NCBI RefSeq assembly: GCF_001905445.1
Contig: NZ_LIVQ01000007.1
Coordinates: 390,910 to 454,909, forward strand
Direction of reading: 5' to 3'
Length of the DNA stretch: 64,000 bases
DNA from: Streptomyces sp. CB00455
GTDB taxonomy: Bacteria; Actinomycetota; Actinomycetes; Streptomycetales; Streptomycetaceae
Part shown: positions 10,160-19,315 of the stretch, in pieces
Position numbering within the stretch: position 1 is the first letter of the stretch
Layout of the letters: each line of letters starts with the position of its first letter
Notes under the pieces: generated by a model
What the model saw: only the letters and a program-made list of their open reading frames with translations
Told to the model about the DNA's origin: nothing
The model's database searches: none
Program-made: the position numbers and the translations under genes

Positions 10160-10342
10160 AGGGGTTGGCTTTTGTTGCAGCGAGCGGAATGCCCGAAGTC
10201 GGTTTTTCGAAGAGGTCGCGGGCAAACGCTACCGAGAAGTCAAGATATCAAGGCCGACAAATGTGCGCAACAACTCTACAAATTACTGATCCGGATTAAG
10301 CCCACGGAACCCACTGGGCGCCCTCGTTCATGGCTTCGGTGA
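10160..10342 (+). other. orphan RHS-tip-like remnant in lower-GC DNA
   Basis: The stretch 9982-10377 has no complete gene. In its second half the base composition drops, and one forward frame reads SQDIKADKCAQQLYKLLIRI then GRPRSWLR and a TGA at 10340-10342. That looks like the C-terminal end of a real protein, in the position expected for a displaced polymorphic-toxin tip. There is no start codon and the family is not recognised. Confidence 0.3.
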
Positions 10343-10377
10343 GAGCGCCAAGTCGGACTCCAAGGCTAGGAGGAATC

Positions 10378-10455
10378 GTGAAATTTGCCAAATCCGCTGT
10401 CATTGTTCTGATTCTCGGGCTAGGAGCCCTATGTGGTTGGTATATTGTTGATTAG
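10378..10455 (+). CDS. 25-residue single-pass membrane peptide
   Basis: GTG start with a perfect AGGAGG at 10368-10373, four bases upstream. The peptide is VKFAKSAVIVLILGLGALCG plus WYIVD: a short basic N-terminus, one hydrophobic helix and an acidic end. Together with the 36-residue ORF at 9800 it makes two tiny membrane peptides, each just behind an RHS-tip-like end. Small size makes the call tentative, but the ribosome site is the best in this part of the window. Confidence 0.45.
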   Translation: MKFAKSAVIVLILGLGALCGWYIVD

Positions 10456-10642
10456 TCTCCGCTTTCAGTGTCCCGTCCGTGAATGCTCCGAATGCTTCCG
10501 GTGAAATAGCGGGGAAATCATCGAGTGTCACCCGATAGGGCTCGCCTCGGCCGCTGCCGAACCTCCGACACCTGCTGGTGTGGGCCACCACCTCCGGCTG
10601 CACGACGAAACCGGAGCTCGTCGAGACCGGAGCTTGCTGCCG

Positions 10643-10880
10643 ATGACGTACCCGCCCCAGCCCGAGCCGTTCGCCGCAGCGCTCGGGGAAGCGGCGCAGA
10701 CGGCCGCGATAGTGATGACCATCACCGACGCGGTCCGCCGCGCCACCCAGAAGCGCCTCGCCAGCTGGGGAGGAGCTCGGCGGGGACACGGAGAAGATGG
10801 CTCCGGGCTGGTCGGCCGACCACTTGCGCGGCGTCCTCGGGCACGACGTCCCGGCCGAGCTGATGGCGGGGGCGGAGCGT
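10643..10880 (+). pseudogene. plasmid/ICE-type conserved protein, frameshifted N-terminal remnant
   Basis: From ATG 10643 the frame reads MTYPPQPEPFAAALGEAAQT, VMTITDAVRRATQKRLASWG. After a frame change near 10770 it continues GGDTEKMAPGWSADHLRGVL and HDVPAELMAGA. This resembles a family I associate with Streptomyces mobile elements near relaxase-type genes (recalled, not checked). It is broken by the frameshift and then cut off where the IS21 fragment on the other strand begins near 10880. Confidence 0.45.
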
Positions 10881-11265
10881 GGACGTGGCCCTCGAAGAAC
10901 GCCTCCTGCCCGGCCGACACGAACACCCGGTGCACTGCCTTGCCCGAGTAGGACAGGCGGAACGCGAACAGGCAGCAGGTCACCAGCTCACCGGCCAACC
11001 GCAGGGTCACGTCCCCGAAGTCGACCTCCGCCTCCGCCCCGGGCTTGTGGGTCTGCGGGACGAACGCTTCCACCACACCCCGACCGGCCTGGACCCGGAT
11101 CTCCTCCCGCCGCGTGGCCACGTAACCGCGGACCATCTGGTACGAGATCTCATCCGCACCGTGCTAATCCAGCAGCCGCTCGAAGATCCGCTTCACCGTG
11201 TGCCGCTGCTTGCGTGGCGCGTCCAGGTCCGCCCGCAGCATCTGGTCGATCAACGGCTTGGTGGA
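10878..11265 (-). pseudogene. IS21-family transposase (istA) internal fragment
   Basis: The minus strand encodes LIDQMLRADLDAPRKQRHTV, then KRIFERLLD followed by an in-frame TAG (11164-11166). It resumes HGADEISYQMVRGYVATRRE, KPGAEAEVDFGD (with a catalytic Asp) and AFFEGHVHA. This is the middle of an IstA transposase. Both ends are missing, no istB is present and the nonsense codon interrupts it. Confidence 0.8.
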
Positions 11266-11583
11266 AGTAGCTGCTGACGGGCTTGGACAGGTCGTGGGCG
11301 AGGGGGTTGAGCATGTCGTCGAGCCGGGCGAGGTGGAAGGGATGCCTTCGCCGAGGTGGCCGAGGAGGATCCTCAGCTGGGGCCTGCGGTCGAACGCGCC
11401 GGACAGGGCGAGGCGCAGGGCGTGCAGGGAGGTCTCGTAGTGCCATCCGTAGCCGGCGGTGGCGAGCATACGGCCGATGGACGGTTCCAGGCCCTGGTAG
11501 TAGGCGGGGCTTACTGGCGGACCAACTTGACGATGCGCCAGCTCGGCCCGCTGTGCGAGGTCCCAAAGCCCCTCTACGGCCAC
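11266..11583 (-). pseudogene. amidohydrolase (ACMSD-like) C-terminal fragment, frameshifted
   Basis: Two minus-strand frames combine to give YYQGLEPSIGRMLATAGYGW, ALRLALSGAFDRRPQLRILL, GHLGEGI and then, after a shift near 11340, PFHLARLDDMLNPLAHDL and KPVSSYFHQ. This is the end of the metal-dependent amidohydrolase/decarboxylase family (gamma-resorcylate or ACMSD type). It is fused at about 11265 to the IS21 fragment. N-terminal metal ligands are absent, so it is dead. Confidence 0.65.
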
Positions 11584-12117
11584 CTCCAGGCGGGGCCCTG
11601 GACCCTGACCACGGCCGCCGGTTGATCACAGGTGCCATCAAGGCGTACATCGACGCAGACCACCCCTGAATTCGACCCAGATCGTCGACCGTGGCCGCCG
11701 TGACGTCCAGTAGCCGGCTCCGGCCGGGAGGGGATCCGGAAGCAGCGGCCTCTGAGGCAGTGGCCCGGCCCCGCCGGAGCCGGCCGGTATCAGTCAGCGT
11801 GGGTGGTCAACACGGGCCGGCTGGTCACGGGCGCCGAATACCGTGCTTCTGGCGCGGGGTGCCGGCGGGCCGCCGCTATGGTCGGGGCAGTCCGCGCCGA
11901 CAGGGCGTGCGCGGGTGAGGCCCGGTGACCAGAGCGCTCTGGCGGCAGTACCACCGGGCCGCCCCCACTACCCACTGCGAGCAAAGATCCCTCGCGCGGA
12001 CCGGTCGGAGTTCTTCGATGACCTGCGAGCGACCACCCCAGCACGCGACCACACGCGACGGCGGCGGCACTACCCCCGGGTACGGGCACACGCCCGGGTG
12101 CGCTCAGGCCCACCGCG
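11584..12117. other. intergenic patchwork
   Basis: A forward frame at about 11515-11620 reads RTNLTMRQLGPLCEVPK, possibly the HTH start of an IS5-like transposase, and a separate frame ends in AYIDADHP. Otherwise nothing is recognisable up to the ATG at 12118. Most likely decayed mobile DNA. Confidence 0.3.
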
Positions 12118-12540
12118 ATGCCCACGCCGGGGACCCCGACGAGCAGCACACATGTGGTCGTCCTTTACGACCCCGGAGGGCGCCTCGGAGGGGACATCCC
12201 CCTCGACCGGGCGTTGCACGAGTGCACGATCAAAGCCGTGCTGGGATGGTCTGCCGACCCCGATCTGCGCCCCGCGGGCGTTGAGCAGATCGCGCTGCAG
12301 CTGACCGGAGCCGCCCACGCGGTCGCCGCCGACGTCCGGCACGCCGCCGAACAGCTCACCGACGGCCACACCGCCCGCATCCTCGCATGCGTTGTCCTCG
12401 CCGAAGCCGGACACCGCCTTGCGGCCGGCCCCCAGGGAACCGTGCGCTGCGCCCAGGGTTACGCCCGCCTGGTCCGTGTCCTCTACGAACATCTGGACCG
12501 CCTTACCGAGGCCGCACCCCGGCCGGTCAGGGCTCTGTGA
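12118..12540 (+). CDS. conserved hypothetical protein, all-helical
   Basis: A 140-residue protein: an N-terminal strand-like stretch (THVVVLYDPGGRLGGDIPLD), then mostly helices (LHECTIKAVLGW, QLTGAAHAVAADVRHAAEQL, ARILACVVLAEAGHRL, YARLVRVLYEHLDRL). I believe similar small proteins occur in Streptomyces, but I cannot assign a function. The ATG at 12118 lacks an obvious ribosome site. Codon third positions are strongly GC, as in real genes here. Confidence 0.6.
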   Translation: MPTPGTPTSSTHVVVLYDPGGRLGGDIPLDRALHECTIKAVLGWSADPDLRPAGVEQIALQLTGAAHAVAADVRHAAEQLTDGHTARILACVVLAEAGHRLAAGPQGTVRCAQGYARLVRVLYEHLDRLTEAAPRPVRAL

Positions 12541-12706
12541 GCAGGTGTCGCCAAGCGCACCTCCAGGTCGTCGCAGCCTCGGGTACCGCTAATGGCGTTG
12601 CCGGGCCTTGATCGACGCCTTGGCCGCGAGGGCGCCCGGTGCCGTTTGGACACCGTGTTGCGGGGGCTGGTGGGAGCCGTGGGCGGGGCTTGAGAGACTG
12701 CTGGGT

Positions 12707-13510
12707 ATGGATATCGAGCGCAGGAACAATGTCGTTGTCACCGGCAACCCGCAGGGCCGGACCGTGGTGCTGGCCCACGGGTTCGGTTGTGACCAGAACA
12801 TGTGGCGCCTCACGGTACCTGCCCTGGTCAGGGACTACCGGGTGGTCCTCTTCGACTATGTGGGCTCGGGCCGCTCGGACCTGTCCGCGTTCTCGGAAGA
12901 CCGCTACGCCTCGCTGGACGGGTATGCCCGGGATGTACTGGACGTCTGTGCCGCGCTCGACCTGCGCGACGCGGTGTTCGTCGGCCACTCCGTCTCCGCA
13001 ATGATCGGCGTGCTGGCCGCCAACACGGCCCCGGAGCGCATCGGCGCACTGGTGATGGTCGCTCCCTCTCCCCGTTACATCGATGACGAGGACTACCGCG
13101 GCGGGTTCAACGCCGAGGACATCGACGAGCTGCTGGAGTCTTTGGAGTCGAACTACCTGGGCTGGTCGGCGACGATGGCACCGGTGATCATGGGCAACGC
13201 GGAGCGGCCGGAACTCGGTGAGGAACTGACCAACAGCTTCTGCGCGACGGATCCTGGCATGGCGCGCGTCTTCGCCCGGACCACGTTCCTGTCGGATTCG
13301 CGAGACGACCTGAAAAAGGTGAGCGTGCCGACGCTGGTGCTGGACTGCACCCAGGACGTCATCGCTCCCCGTGAGGTCGGCGCCTTCGTCCATCAGGCGA
13401 TCGAAGGCTCGACGCTGATCACGCTCAATGCAACCGGCCACTGCCCGCACATGTCCGCACCCGAAGCCACCAACGAAGCGATCACCGGCTTCCTGGCGGG
13501 CCTGCGCTGA
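12707..13510 (+). CDS. RsbQ-like alpha/beta hydrolase
   Basis: A 267-residue alpha/beta hydrolase beginning MDIERRNNVVVTGNPQG. The oxyanion/HG motif is VVLAHGFGCDQNMW, the nucleophile elbow is GHSVSAMIG, the acid is in VLDCTQDVIAP and the His is in NATGHCPHMSAP. These match RsbQ of the sigma-B energy-stress pathway, where the hydrolase works with the PAS-phosphatase RsbP. No RsbP-like gene is adjacent, so it is an orphan here; it may act with a distant PAS-PP2C protein or as an ordinary esterase. Length and residues look intact. Confidence 0.85.
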   Translation: MDIERRNNVVVTGNPQGRTVVLAHGFGCDQNMWRLTVPALVRDYRVVLFDYVGSGRSDLSAFSEDRYASLDGYARDVLDVCAALDLRDAVFVGHSVSAMIGVLAANTAPERIGALVMVAPSPRYIDDEDYRGGFNAEDIDELLESLESNYLGWSATMAPVIMGNAERPELGEELTNSFCATDPGMARVFARTTFLSDSRDDLKKVSVPTLVLDCTQDVIAPREVGAFVHQAIEGSTLITLNATGHCPHMSAPEATNEAITGFLAGLR

Positions 13511-13944
13511 CCTGGCGCATCGGACAGCTGTCCGGTGCAACGGCGGCGGCGGGCCGCGGCGGCAGGACGGCGGGAGCCCCCGGGTCCCGTGCCGGTCGTC
13601 CACACTCCTGCGCGCCGCAGGGGTCCAACGTCGCCGCGGCCGGTCCAGGGGGACCGACTGCTGGACAGCAAGTTCCGATCTACGTCCGGCGGGCACCCTC
13701 CGGCCTATCACCTGCGCGGCCAGGGGACGTCCTCGGTGAGGTGGGCCAGATGCGGGGCGACGGTGCTGGTGATCATCCGGGTCAGCCGGCCCGGGCGGCC
13801 GTCTCGGCTGTGTGCTCGGTAGCTCCGTGGGCTCCGGCGAGGACATCGAGCGGCAGGGTCAGAGGCCTGGGCCGGACACCGTACTTGCCGCTCTGCTGCA
13901 GGCGGGTACGGTGCCCGGCGGTGGTTCCTGTCAGGGGGTGGTGG
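13511..13944. other. intergenic, nothing recognised
   Basis: About 430 GC-rich bases between the RsbQ-like gene and the end of the convergent FG-GAP remnant. No open frame with a credible start or family signature, and no clear hairpin terminator. Confidence 0.35.
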
Positions 13945-14354
13945 TTACCACTGGCCGGTGAGGGGGATGTCGGTGGGGTCACCGAAGCGGCCGCTGTAGA
14001 GGACGGTGTCGGAGTCCTTGGCCGCGCCGTAGAAGCTGGATTCGGCCGGGCATGGATGCCGACCTTGTCCGTGCCGTCGCCGTTCCAGTCGCCCTTGATC
14101 GGTATCTCGTTCGGGTTGCCGAACTTCACCTGGTGGTCAACGTTGGCCTGGGTGTTGGAGTCACTGAGGTAGAACGTGGCGTTCGAGGGGCGGTAGTACC
14201 CGACGGTGTCGGTACCGTGGCCGTTCCAGTCGCCGGCCATCGGGACGTCGTCCTTACCATTGAGCGCACCCGGGGTCGTGGTGCGCACCACCCTCCGCCC
14301 GGGCCGCGCGATGTACGACGTTTCGGTCACCAGTATGCCGCGACGCCCGAGCAA
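13945..14354 (-). pseudogene. repeat protein C-terminal remnant (FG-GAP/VCBS-like)
   Basis: The minus strand encodes DDVPMAGDWNGHGTDTVGYY, RPSNATFYLSDSNTQAN, IPIKGDWNGDGTDKVGIH. After a frameshift near 14055 it gives SSFYGAAKDSDTVLYSGRFG and IPLTGQW before TAA 13945-13947. The recurring P-x-x-GDWNGxGTD-x-xG unit is a calcium-binding propeller-like repeat found at the C-terminus of secreted Streptomyces proteins. The N-terminal part is missing. Confidence 0.6.
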
Positions 14355-14504
14355 CTCCTCGTGCCGCTCTCACGGGGTAATCGCAGTGTTGCTGCATTCC
14401 TTGTGCTGTGAAGCCACCAGCATGCAAAGGGGTGCGCCGGTGATCCGGTTGGGTTTGGATCCCACGGTGGTGCCTGGTGTGCTTGCAGGGGCAATCAGGG
14501 CGGG

Positions 14505-16496
14505 TCAGGCCGGCGGGGAGATCATCCGCTCGGTGCCGAGGCTGTTCATGCGGGTGTCCTGGTACATGGTGGTTTCGCCGTCGGTCCAGCGGATCATGAG
14601 GTCGTTGGTTAGGCCGTCACTGGTGAACTGCCCGGTGGTCATGATCACGCTGTGGGTCCACGTCTTGTTGGGGCCGTGGATGCGCTGCTCGCCACCGAGG
14701 CCGCCGGTGGTGGTGCCGACGTAGTTGTCGAGCTCGCCGCTGGACCAGCGGACCATGAGGTCCCACTTCTGGTTGCCGGCGAACTGCCCGGACGTCAGCA
14801 GCGTGGCGTCCTTCCAGGTGCTGTTGGGGTCCTTGAGCTTGTATTCCTGGCCCAGGCTGCCGGCGCCCACGTTGGTGAACAGGCTGAGCTCGCCGTCGGA
14901 CCAGCGCACCATCAGGTCGGTCACGTAGGTGGCGGCGTTGAAGCGACCGGCGGCTATCTGGGTGGCGTGGCTCCAGATGGACCCTGAGGGAGCCATTTCG
15001 ACGCCGGCGCCAAGGCCGTTGGAGCCGACATCGCCGTGCAGGGTCATCCTGCCGTCGTCCCAGCGGACCATGAGATCGAACTGGTTGGAGCCGGTGAAGT
15101 CGCCGGCGGTTATGGTTGCGACCGGCTTCCAGCCTGCGTTGGGCGCTAGGAGCTGCCGTTCGGGGCGGAAGCCGCCGTTGCCGTCACCGGGGTAGAGCGT
15201 GACTTCGCCGTCGGTCCAGATGACGAGCAGATCGCTGTGACCTGTGCCGGAGAAGTCTCCGGCGGAAATCTGCTTGGCGTGCTTCCAGGTGTCGCCGCTG
15301 CCTGGTAGGACGGGGCCGTCCGTCGGAGGCTGGTAGGTACTGCGATGGACATTCTCCGGTCCGATGCCGTTGTTGGCGTCGTTGTAAAGGTCCTGGGCAT
15401 CCTTGCCGTAGAGCGGCGAGTACGAGATCCAGTCGACGTTGGCGTCGTTGCCGCCGCCGTTGTATCCGCCGATGTTGCCGACGACCTGGCCGGTGCGGGC
15501 AGCCGCGTTGTATCCCTTGATCCACGGGCTGCCGGAGACGCCGCCGTAGTAGCCGCCGCACTCCATCTGCATCTGCCGGAACCCGTACAGCCGACGGGTC
15601 GGCACATCACAGCGGATGGCCTTGTGCTGGCTGTTGTCGCTGGCTTGGGCCGGGTAGCCGACGACCGTCACGTTGTGGTCGTACGACGTCGAGGTGGTGA
15701 AAGTGAGGGCGCCGACGACGTCCTCAACCGCGCCCTTGCCATTTGGGGCGACGGTGACGAAGGCGAAGTCCAGGTCCGACTCGGCAGCCTTCGTTTGGCC
15801 CCTGGTGGGGTAACGGTCGTCCTTATAGACATCGCCGACCGCGAAGAGTCCCCACGGCTGGTTGGCCGGGATCTTGAGGAACTGGTACTGCGGCACGAAG
15901 ACACGGTGCTTGGCCGCGTTAAGGCCGTTCGCACAGTGACCCGCGGTTAGCACCAGGCTCTTTCCCTTGCTTCGCACGACGCTGCCGGTGCAGTAAGTGG
16001 CGTTTCCACCGACCGGTGTGCCGTCGAAGAAGAACGTCCCCACCATCGGGAGGCCGTCGAAATGCGCGGCGTGGGGCGTGTCCGCCCGTGCAGCGCCTGT
16101 CGAGTCGGGTGCTGATGGAGCTTTGGTGGGCCCGGCGCCGCGGGCGGCGTCGATGGGCTTGGCCTGGGCCATCCGCTCAGCCGTCCAGTACTGCTCGTCC
16201 GCGGTTGAGGCCGGTGAAGCAGGGGGTGATTTGGGGGTGGACGCGGAGGGAGAGGGGGGAGCGGATACCGGTGGTGCGGCCGGAAGGGGAAGCTGCGAGG
16301 CCGAGGCCGAGGGCGAGGGCGTGGAGCGGGGTAAGCCCGAAGGGCTGCTCGGTGTGGAGGATGAGGCCGAGGGTGAGGGTGAGGGGAGCCTCGTGCCGAC
16401 CGGAGAGGGAGCGGCCGACGCCGCCAGGGCGGCGGGGGCGGTAAGCAGCACGGTGCTGGCGCCGAGCGCGAGTGCGGTCAACCATTTTGATCTCAA
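14505..16496 (-). CDS. secreted trypsin-like serine protease with FG-GAP-type propeller
   Basis: TTG start ending at 16496, preceded by an AGGAAG site. The 663-residue protein has a signal peptide (LTALALGASTVLLTAPAALA) and a Pro/Ser-rich linker (about 27-98). The S1-type protease domain carries His187 in VLTAGHC, Asp243 in ESDLDFAF and Ser321 in GGVSGSPW. The C-terminal 270 residues are repeats of the type DLMVRWSDGELSLF alternating with SGQFAG/AGDF segments, a calcium-independent propeller-like module. The triad is complete, so it should be active outside the cell. Divergent from the anchored protein at 16615. Decayed relatives of the protease domain lie at 17985 and 25630. Confidence 0.88.
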   Translation of the reverse strand: MRSKWLTALALGASTVLLTAPAALAASAAPSPVGTRLPSPSPSASSSTPSSPSGLPRSTPSPSASASQLPLPAAPPVSAPPSPSASTPKSPPASPASTADEQYWTAERMAQAKPIDAARGAGPTKAPSAPDSTGAARADTPHAAHFDGLPMVGTFFFDGTPVGGNATYCTGSVVRSKGKSLVLTAGHCANGLNAAKHRVFVPQYQFLKIPANQPWGLFAVGDVYKDDRYPTRGQTKAAESDLDFAFVTVAPNGKGAVEDVVGALTFTTSTSYDHNVTVVGYPAQASDNSQHKAIRCDVPTRRLYGFRQMQMECGGYYGGVSGSPWIKGYNAAARTGQVVGNIGGYNGGGNDANVDWISYSPLYGKDAQDLYNDANNGIGPENVHRSTYQPPTDGPVLPGSGDTWKHAKQISAGDFSGTGHSDLLVIWTDGEVTLYPGDGNGGFRPERQLLAPNAGWKPVATITAGDFTGSNQFDLMVRWDDGRMTLHGDVGSNGLGAGVEMAPSGSIWSHATQIAAGRFNAATYVTDLMVRWSDGELSLFTNVGAGSLGQEYKLKDPNSTWKDATLLTSGQFAGNQKWDLMVRWSSGELDNYVGTTTGGLGGEQRIHGPNKTWTHSVIMTTGQFTSDGLTNDLMIRWTDGETTMYQDTRMNSLGTERMISPPA

Positions 16497-16614
16497 TGAC
16501 TTGCTTCCTGAGTGATGACGCCTGGCATCGCAGTGTGTTGGTGCGTCAGTTCGACGAAGAGGGCAGAGTAGGCAGTGGTGTGAAAGATCGTCAACGAATC
16601 CAGAAAGGCGACAA

Positions 16615-17493
16615 ATGAAGCGATTACGGGCATGGATCGGCGCGGCAATCCTGACGATTCCGCTGTTCATGTCACTCGGAGCGGAGGGCGTGCAGGCCGC
16701 TCCGCTTACAGATGTGCCACTGCCGCTTCCAAGTGGCGCCGACCAGTCGGTTCGGCCTGGAGAGCAGGTCAGTGTCTCCGTGGGCCTGCAGGACGCCGCC
16801 GGCGACGGCGACAGGGTCTTCTCCGAAGCATTCACGGCCGATGGCCGGATGAGGATGAACGCTCCACACGTCACCGCGGTCATGACGATCTCCTGCACCG
16901 CTGCGCCCGGGTCCTACGAGGTGCGCATCGGATCAGGCGGGGACCGGAACCCCTCCGAGGTCACGCGGCTCTGGGGAAGCGTCCGGGTGGCTCCGGCTGA
17001 AGAGACGGAGCGCGTGGCGTGCGCGAGACGGGTCTCCGAGCTGCCGCCCGAGCCCCAGGAGGAGCACTGGCCCGCGGATGTGGAGTGGCCCGCGACCCCT
17101 TGGGACGTGCGGTCGGTGCGGGCCGGCGGCGAGATGACGGCCACCGACGGCCTGGGGATGGGCGGCGACGGAGGCGTCACGTTGACCTCGTCGGCGTTCA
17201 CGCGACCAGTGGTCATGTACGGAGCGAAGAAGGTCTCCGCCGTCGTCCGTATCAGGTGCGACGCAAAGCCGGGTCTGTACAAGGTGGTCTGGCGAGAGAA
17301 GGGGATGCCGTCAAAGGTCTGGGCCCGGCTGCGGGTGGAACCCGCGGCCCCTGACTGCCATGACCCTGCCCCTACGCTGACCGACCTGGGCAAGCGCCCG
17401 GCTTCCTGGCTGGCGGCAGGCATCTGTGCTGCCGCGCTTGCCGTAGGGGCGTATGCCCTGAAGCGGAGGCGGCGCGCCCATCCTCTTTCGTGA
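16615..17493 (+). CDS. cell-surface anchored protein of unknown function
   Basis: A 292-residue protein with a cleavable signal (MKRLRAWIGAAILTIPLFMS, cleavage near GVQA-AP). Two similar extracellular domains of about 110 residues follow, each with a Cys near a PGxYxVRI or PGLYKVVWRE strand. It ends in a transmembrane helix (WLAAGICAAALAVGAYAL) and a basic tail (KRRRRAHPLS). An AAAGGCG site precedes the ATG. It therefore sits in the membrane with two beta-rich domains outside. It is divergent from the secreted protease and could share its regulation; no function is recognised. Confidence 0.75.
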   Translation: MKRLRAWIGAAILTIPLFMSLGAEGVQAAPLTDVPLPLPSGADQSVRPGEQVSVSVGLQDAAGDGDRVFSEAFTADGRMRMNAPHVTAVMTISCTAAPGSYEVRIGSGGDRNPSEVTRLWGSVRVAPAEETERVACARRVSELPPEPQEEHWPADVEWPATPWDVRSVRAGGEMTATDGLGMGGDGGVTLTSSAFTRPVVMYGAKKVSAVVRIRCDAKPGLYKVVWREKGMPSKVWARLRVEPAAPDCHDPAPTLTDLGKRPASWLAAGICAAALAVGAYALKRRRRAHPLS

Positions 17494-17984
17494 TTGTGTA
17501 GCTGCGGTATCGCGCGCTTCGGAAACGAGTGGTAGGTGCGGTGCACGAGTCGGGTGCGCGTTCCGGTTATTCCTGCCAAGCCATGAGAAGGGGGCACGGT
17601 TCTTTTTCTGGGAGCAGTCGAGTCGGCGATTTAAGTGCGTCGTTCACCGTGGCTGAAACGATTCCACAAATGACTTGAACCCCAGACCCGGGCCGGTCGG
17701 GCTGCTTGGATGCTCAAACTGACCTCGGGACATGGGCAAAGCCGTTGCCAAACGGTTCATTTGTTGTCTGGCAGCTCCTCCCTGAAGCTGTCGACCGACG
17801 GAGGCGTCCAATCGCAGAGGGCCGGAGGCGCCCCTGTGCCTTTGTCAAGCTCGTCAGGTGGGCGTCGTCGGCGGGTCGTTGGCGGGCCAGGTTTGTCGAG
17901 CACCGGATCGCCGGCCTGGGCGACATGCCGCGCAGCCGCGCCAGCGGACACCGGCGACCATGCGAATCGACGCCCTGCCCACGG
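17494..17984. other. intergenic, nothing recognised
   Basis: Roughly 490 bases after the anchored-protein gene. The first part is comparatively AT-rich. No credible gene; the protease remnant follows directly. Confidence 0.35.
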
Positions 17985-18180
17985 TGGGTCGGTCCTTTCC
18001 AAGAGACCGGGGTCTGCGGTGACAGCACCTACTGCATTGCCAGTGTCGTGCGCATCTCAGGCAAGAACCTGCACGTGTCCGCCGATCACGCTGGTACGCA
18101 GCCATGTGAGTCCGAGGAGCCCGCCTTCGTCCCGCAACCACCGCCACAGCGGGACGTGATCGCGCAGGATTCGATAACGG
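17985..18180 (+). pseudogene. trypsin-like protease fragment
   Basis: One forward frame reads VGPFQETGVCGDSTYCIASV, VRISGKNLHVSADHAG and EEPAFVPQ. This aligns with the His-box region of the intact protease at 14505 (GGNATYCTGSVVRSKGKSLV, LTAGHC, VFVPQY). The expected TAGHC is degraded to SADHAG, so the catalytic His context is lost. There is no start, no Asp or Ser region. A decayed paralogue. Confidence 0.6.
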
Positions 18181-18184
18181 CGCT

Positions 18185-19315
18185 ATGCCACAGGACCTCC
18201 CTTTCACCGGGGAGGCAAAGGAGAGGATGGTGGCTTCGGCCATGTCGGAGATGCCGGAACCAGACCGGGCGCAGAACTTCGAGCCCGGCACCCCGCCGGG
18301 GGGCAGCCTGTCGACGTACTCGTCCTGGCCAGGGCAAAATGGCTCGGCCCTGAACCCCGATGGACCGCGGCCGGGACCCGTTCCGGCGCCGGCCGGAACG
18401 GAGTACCACGAGCAGGCCAGGAATGGTCGGCAACGGTGGCCGCGGCGGCTCGGCGAGGCCCTTGCGGTGTTCGGGCTGCTGGTCGCAGGGTTCGTCGTGG
18501 CTATCGGGGTCAGCATGCAGGTGGCCGCGGTCGTGGGCCTGGACCTCGCCCCTGATGGCAGCACCCGACTGCTGGTCAACCCCTTGGCCGACGAAGCCGT
18601 GGGGCTGTTCGCGCTGGCGACCGGTATACCAGCGGTGCTGCTGGCCGCGCGGTGGTGCGGCGACCGTCCGGCGGGGACAGTGGCGGCGGTGACGGGTGGG
18701 GTGCGGTGGGCTTGGTTCGGGATCTGTGCCGGCGTGGCCTTCCCTCTGATGGCCCTGGAATTGGGCGTTCTGGCGCTGTGGAGCTGGATGGAGGAGGGAG
18801 ACGAGGTTTTCGAGGGGGACGCCCCAGGGCTCGGCAGGTTTCTGTTCGGGCTGGTACTCCTCGCCGTGCTCATCTCGTTCCAGGCTGCCGCGGAGGAGTT
18901 CTTCTTCCGGGGCTGGATCGTGCAGTTCTTCGGCGGGTTCCTGCGCTCCCCGTGGCCGGGGGTGTGCATTGCCTCGGTGTTTTTTGCCCTGGCCCACGGG
19001 TTCGGCAGTTGGAGCGGCTTCTTTCTCCTGCTGTACTCGGCGCTGTGGTGGGGGTGGCTCGTCATCCGGACCGGCGGGCTTGAGGCCGTGATCGCCATGC
19101 ACGCGGCCAACAACATCTTGTCCTATGGGCTGGCGCTGGCGCTGGGGCAGTTGGCAGAGACGGGCACCGCGGCGGACGCGCCTTGGGAGGCACTGATCCT
19201 GGAGCTGGTGAGCGCGCCGGCATACTGCCTGCTGGTGGCACGGCTGAGCAGTGCCCGTGGTGTCGCTTCGCGCCGACCAGAGGGCCTCGGCCCCCGCGGC
19301 GGTCGTGCAAGCTGA
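18185..19315 (+). CDS. CPBP-family intramembrane glutamic endopeptidase
   Basis: A 376-residue protein. About 85 N-terminal residues are hydrophilic and Pro-rich; then come about seven or eight membrane helices. The family motifs are all present: EEFFFRGW (paired glutamates and Arg), FFALAHG (first His) and MHAANN (second His). CPBP (CAAX protease/bacteriocin-processing) enzymes cleave within the membrane and often process or give immunity to peptides. A small secreted protein and a small membrane protein follow at 19786-20598, which fits but does not prove such a role. The start is uncertain: ATGs at 18185, 18227 and 18242 are all possible. Confidence 0.87.
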   Translation: MPQDLPFTGEAKERMVASAMSEMPEPDRAQNFEPGTPPGGSLSTYSSWPGQNGSALNPDGPRPGPVPAPAGTEYHEQARNGRQRWPRRLGEALAVFGLLVAGFVVAIGVSMQVAAVVGLDLAPDGSTRLLVNPLADEAVGLFALATGIPAVLLAARWCGDRPAGTVAAVTGGVRWAWFGICAGVAFPLMALELGVLALWSWMEEGDEVFEGDAPGLGRFLFGLVLLAVLISFQAAAEEFFFRGWIVQFFGGFLRSPWPGVCIASVFFALAHGFGSWSGFFLLLYSALWWGWLVIRTGGLEAVIAMHAANNILSYGLALALGQLAETGTAADAPWEALILELVSAPAYCLLVARLSSARGVASRRPEGLGPRGGRAS

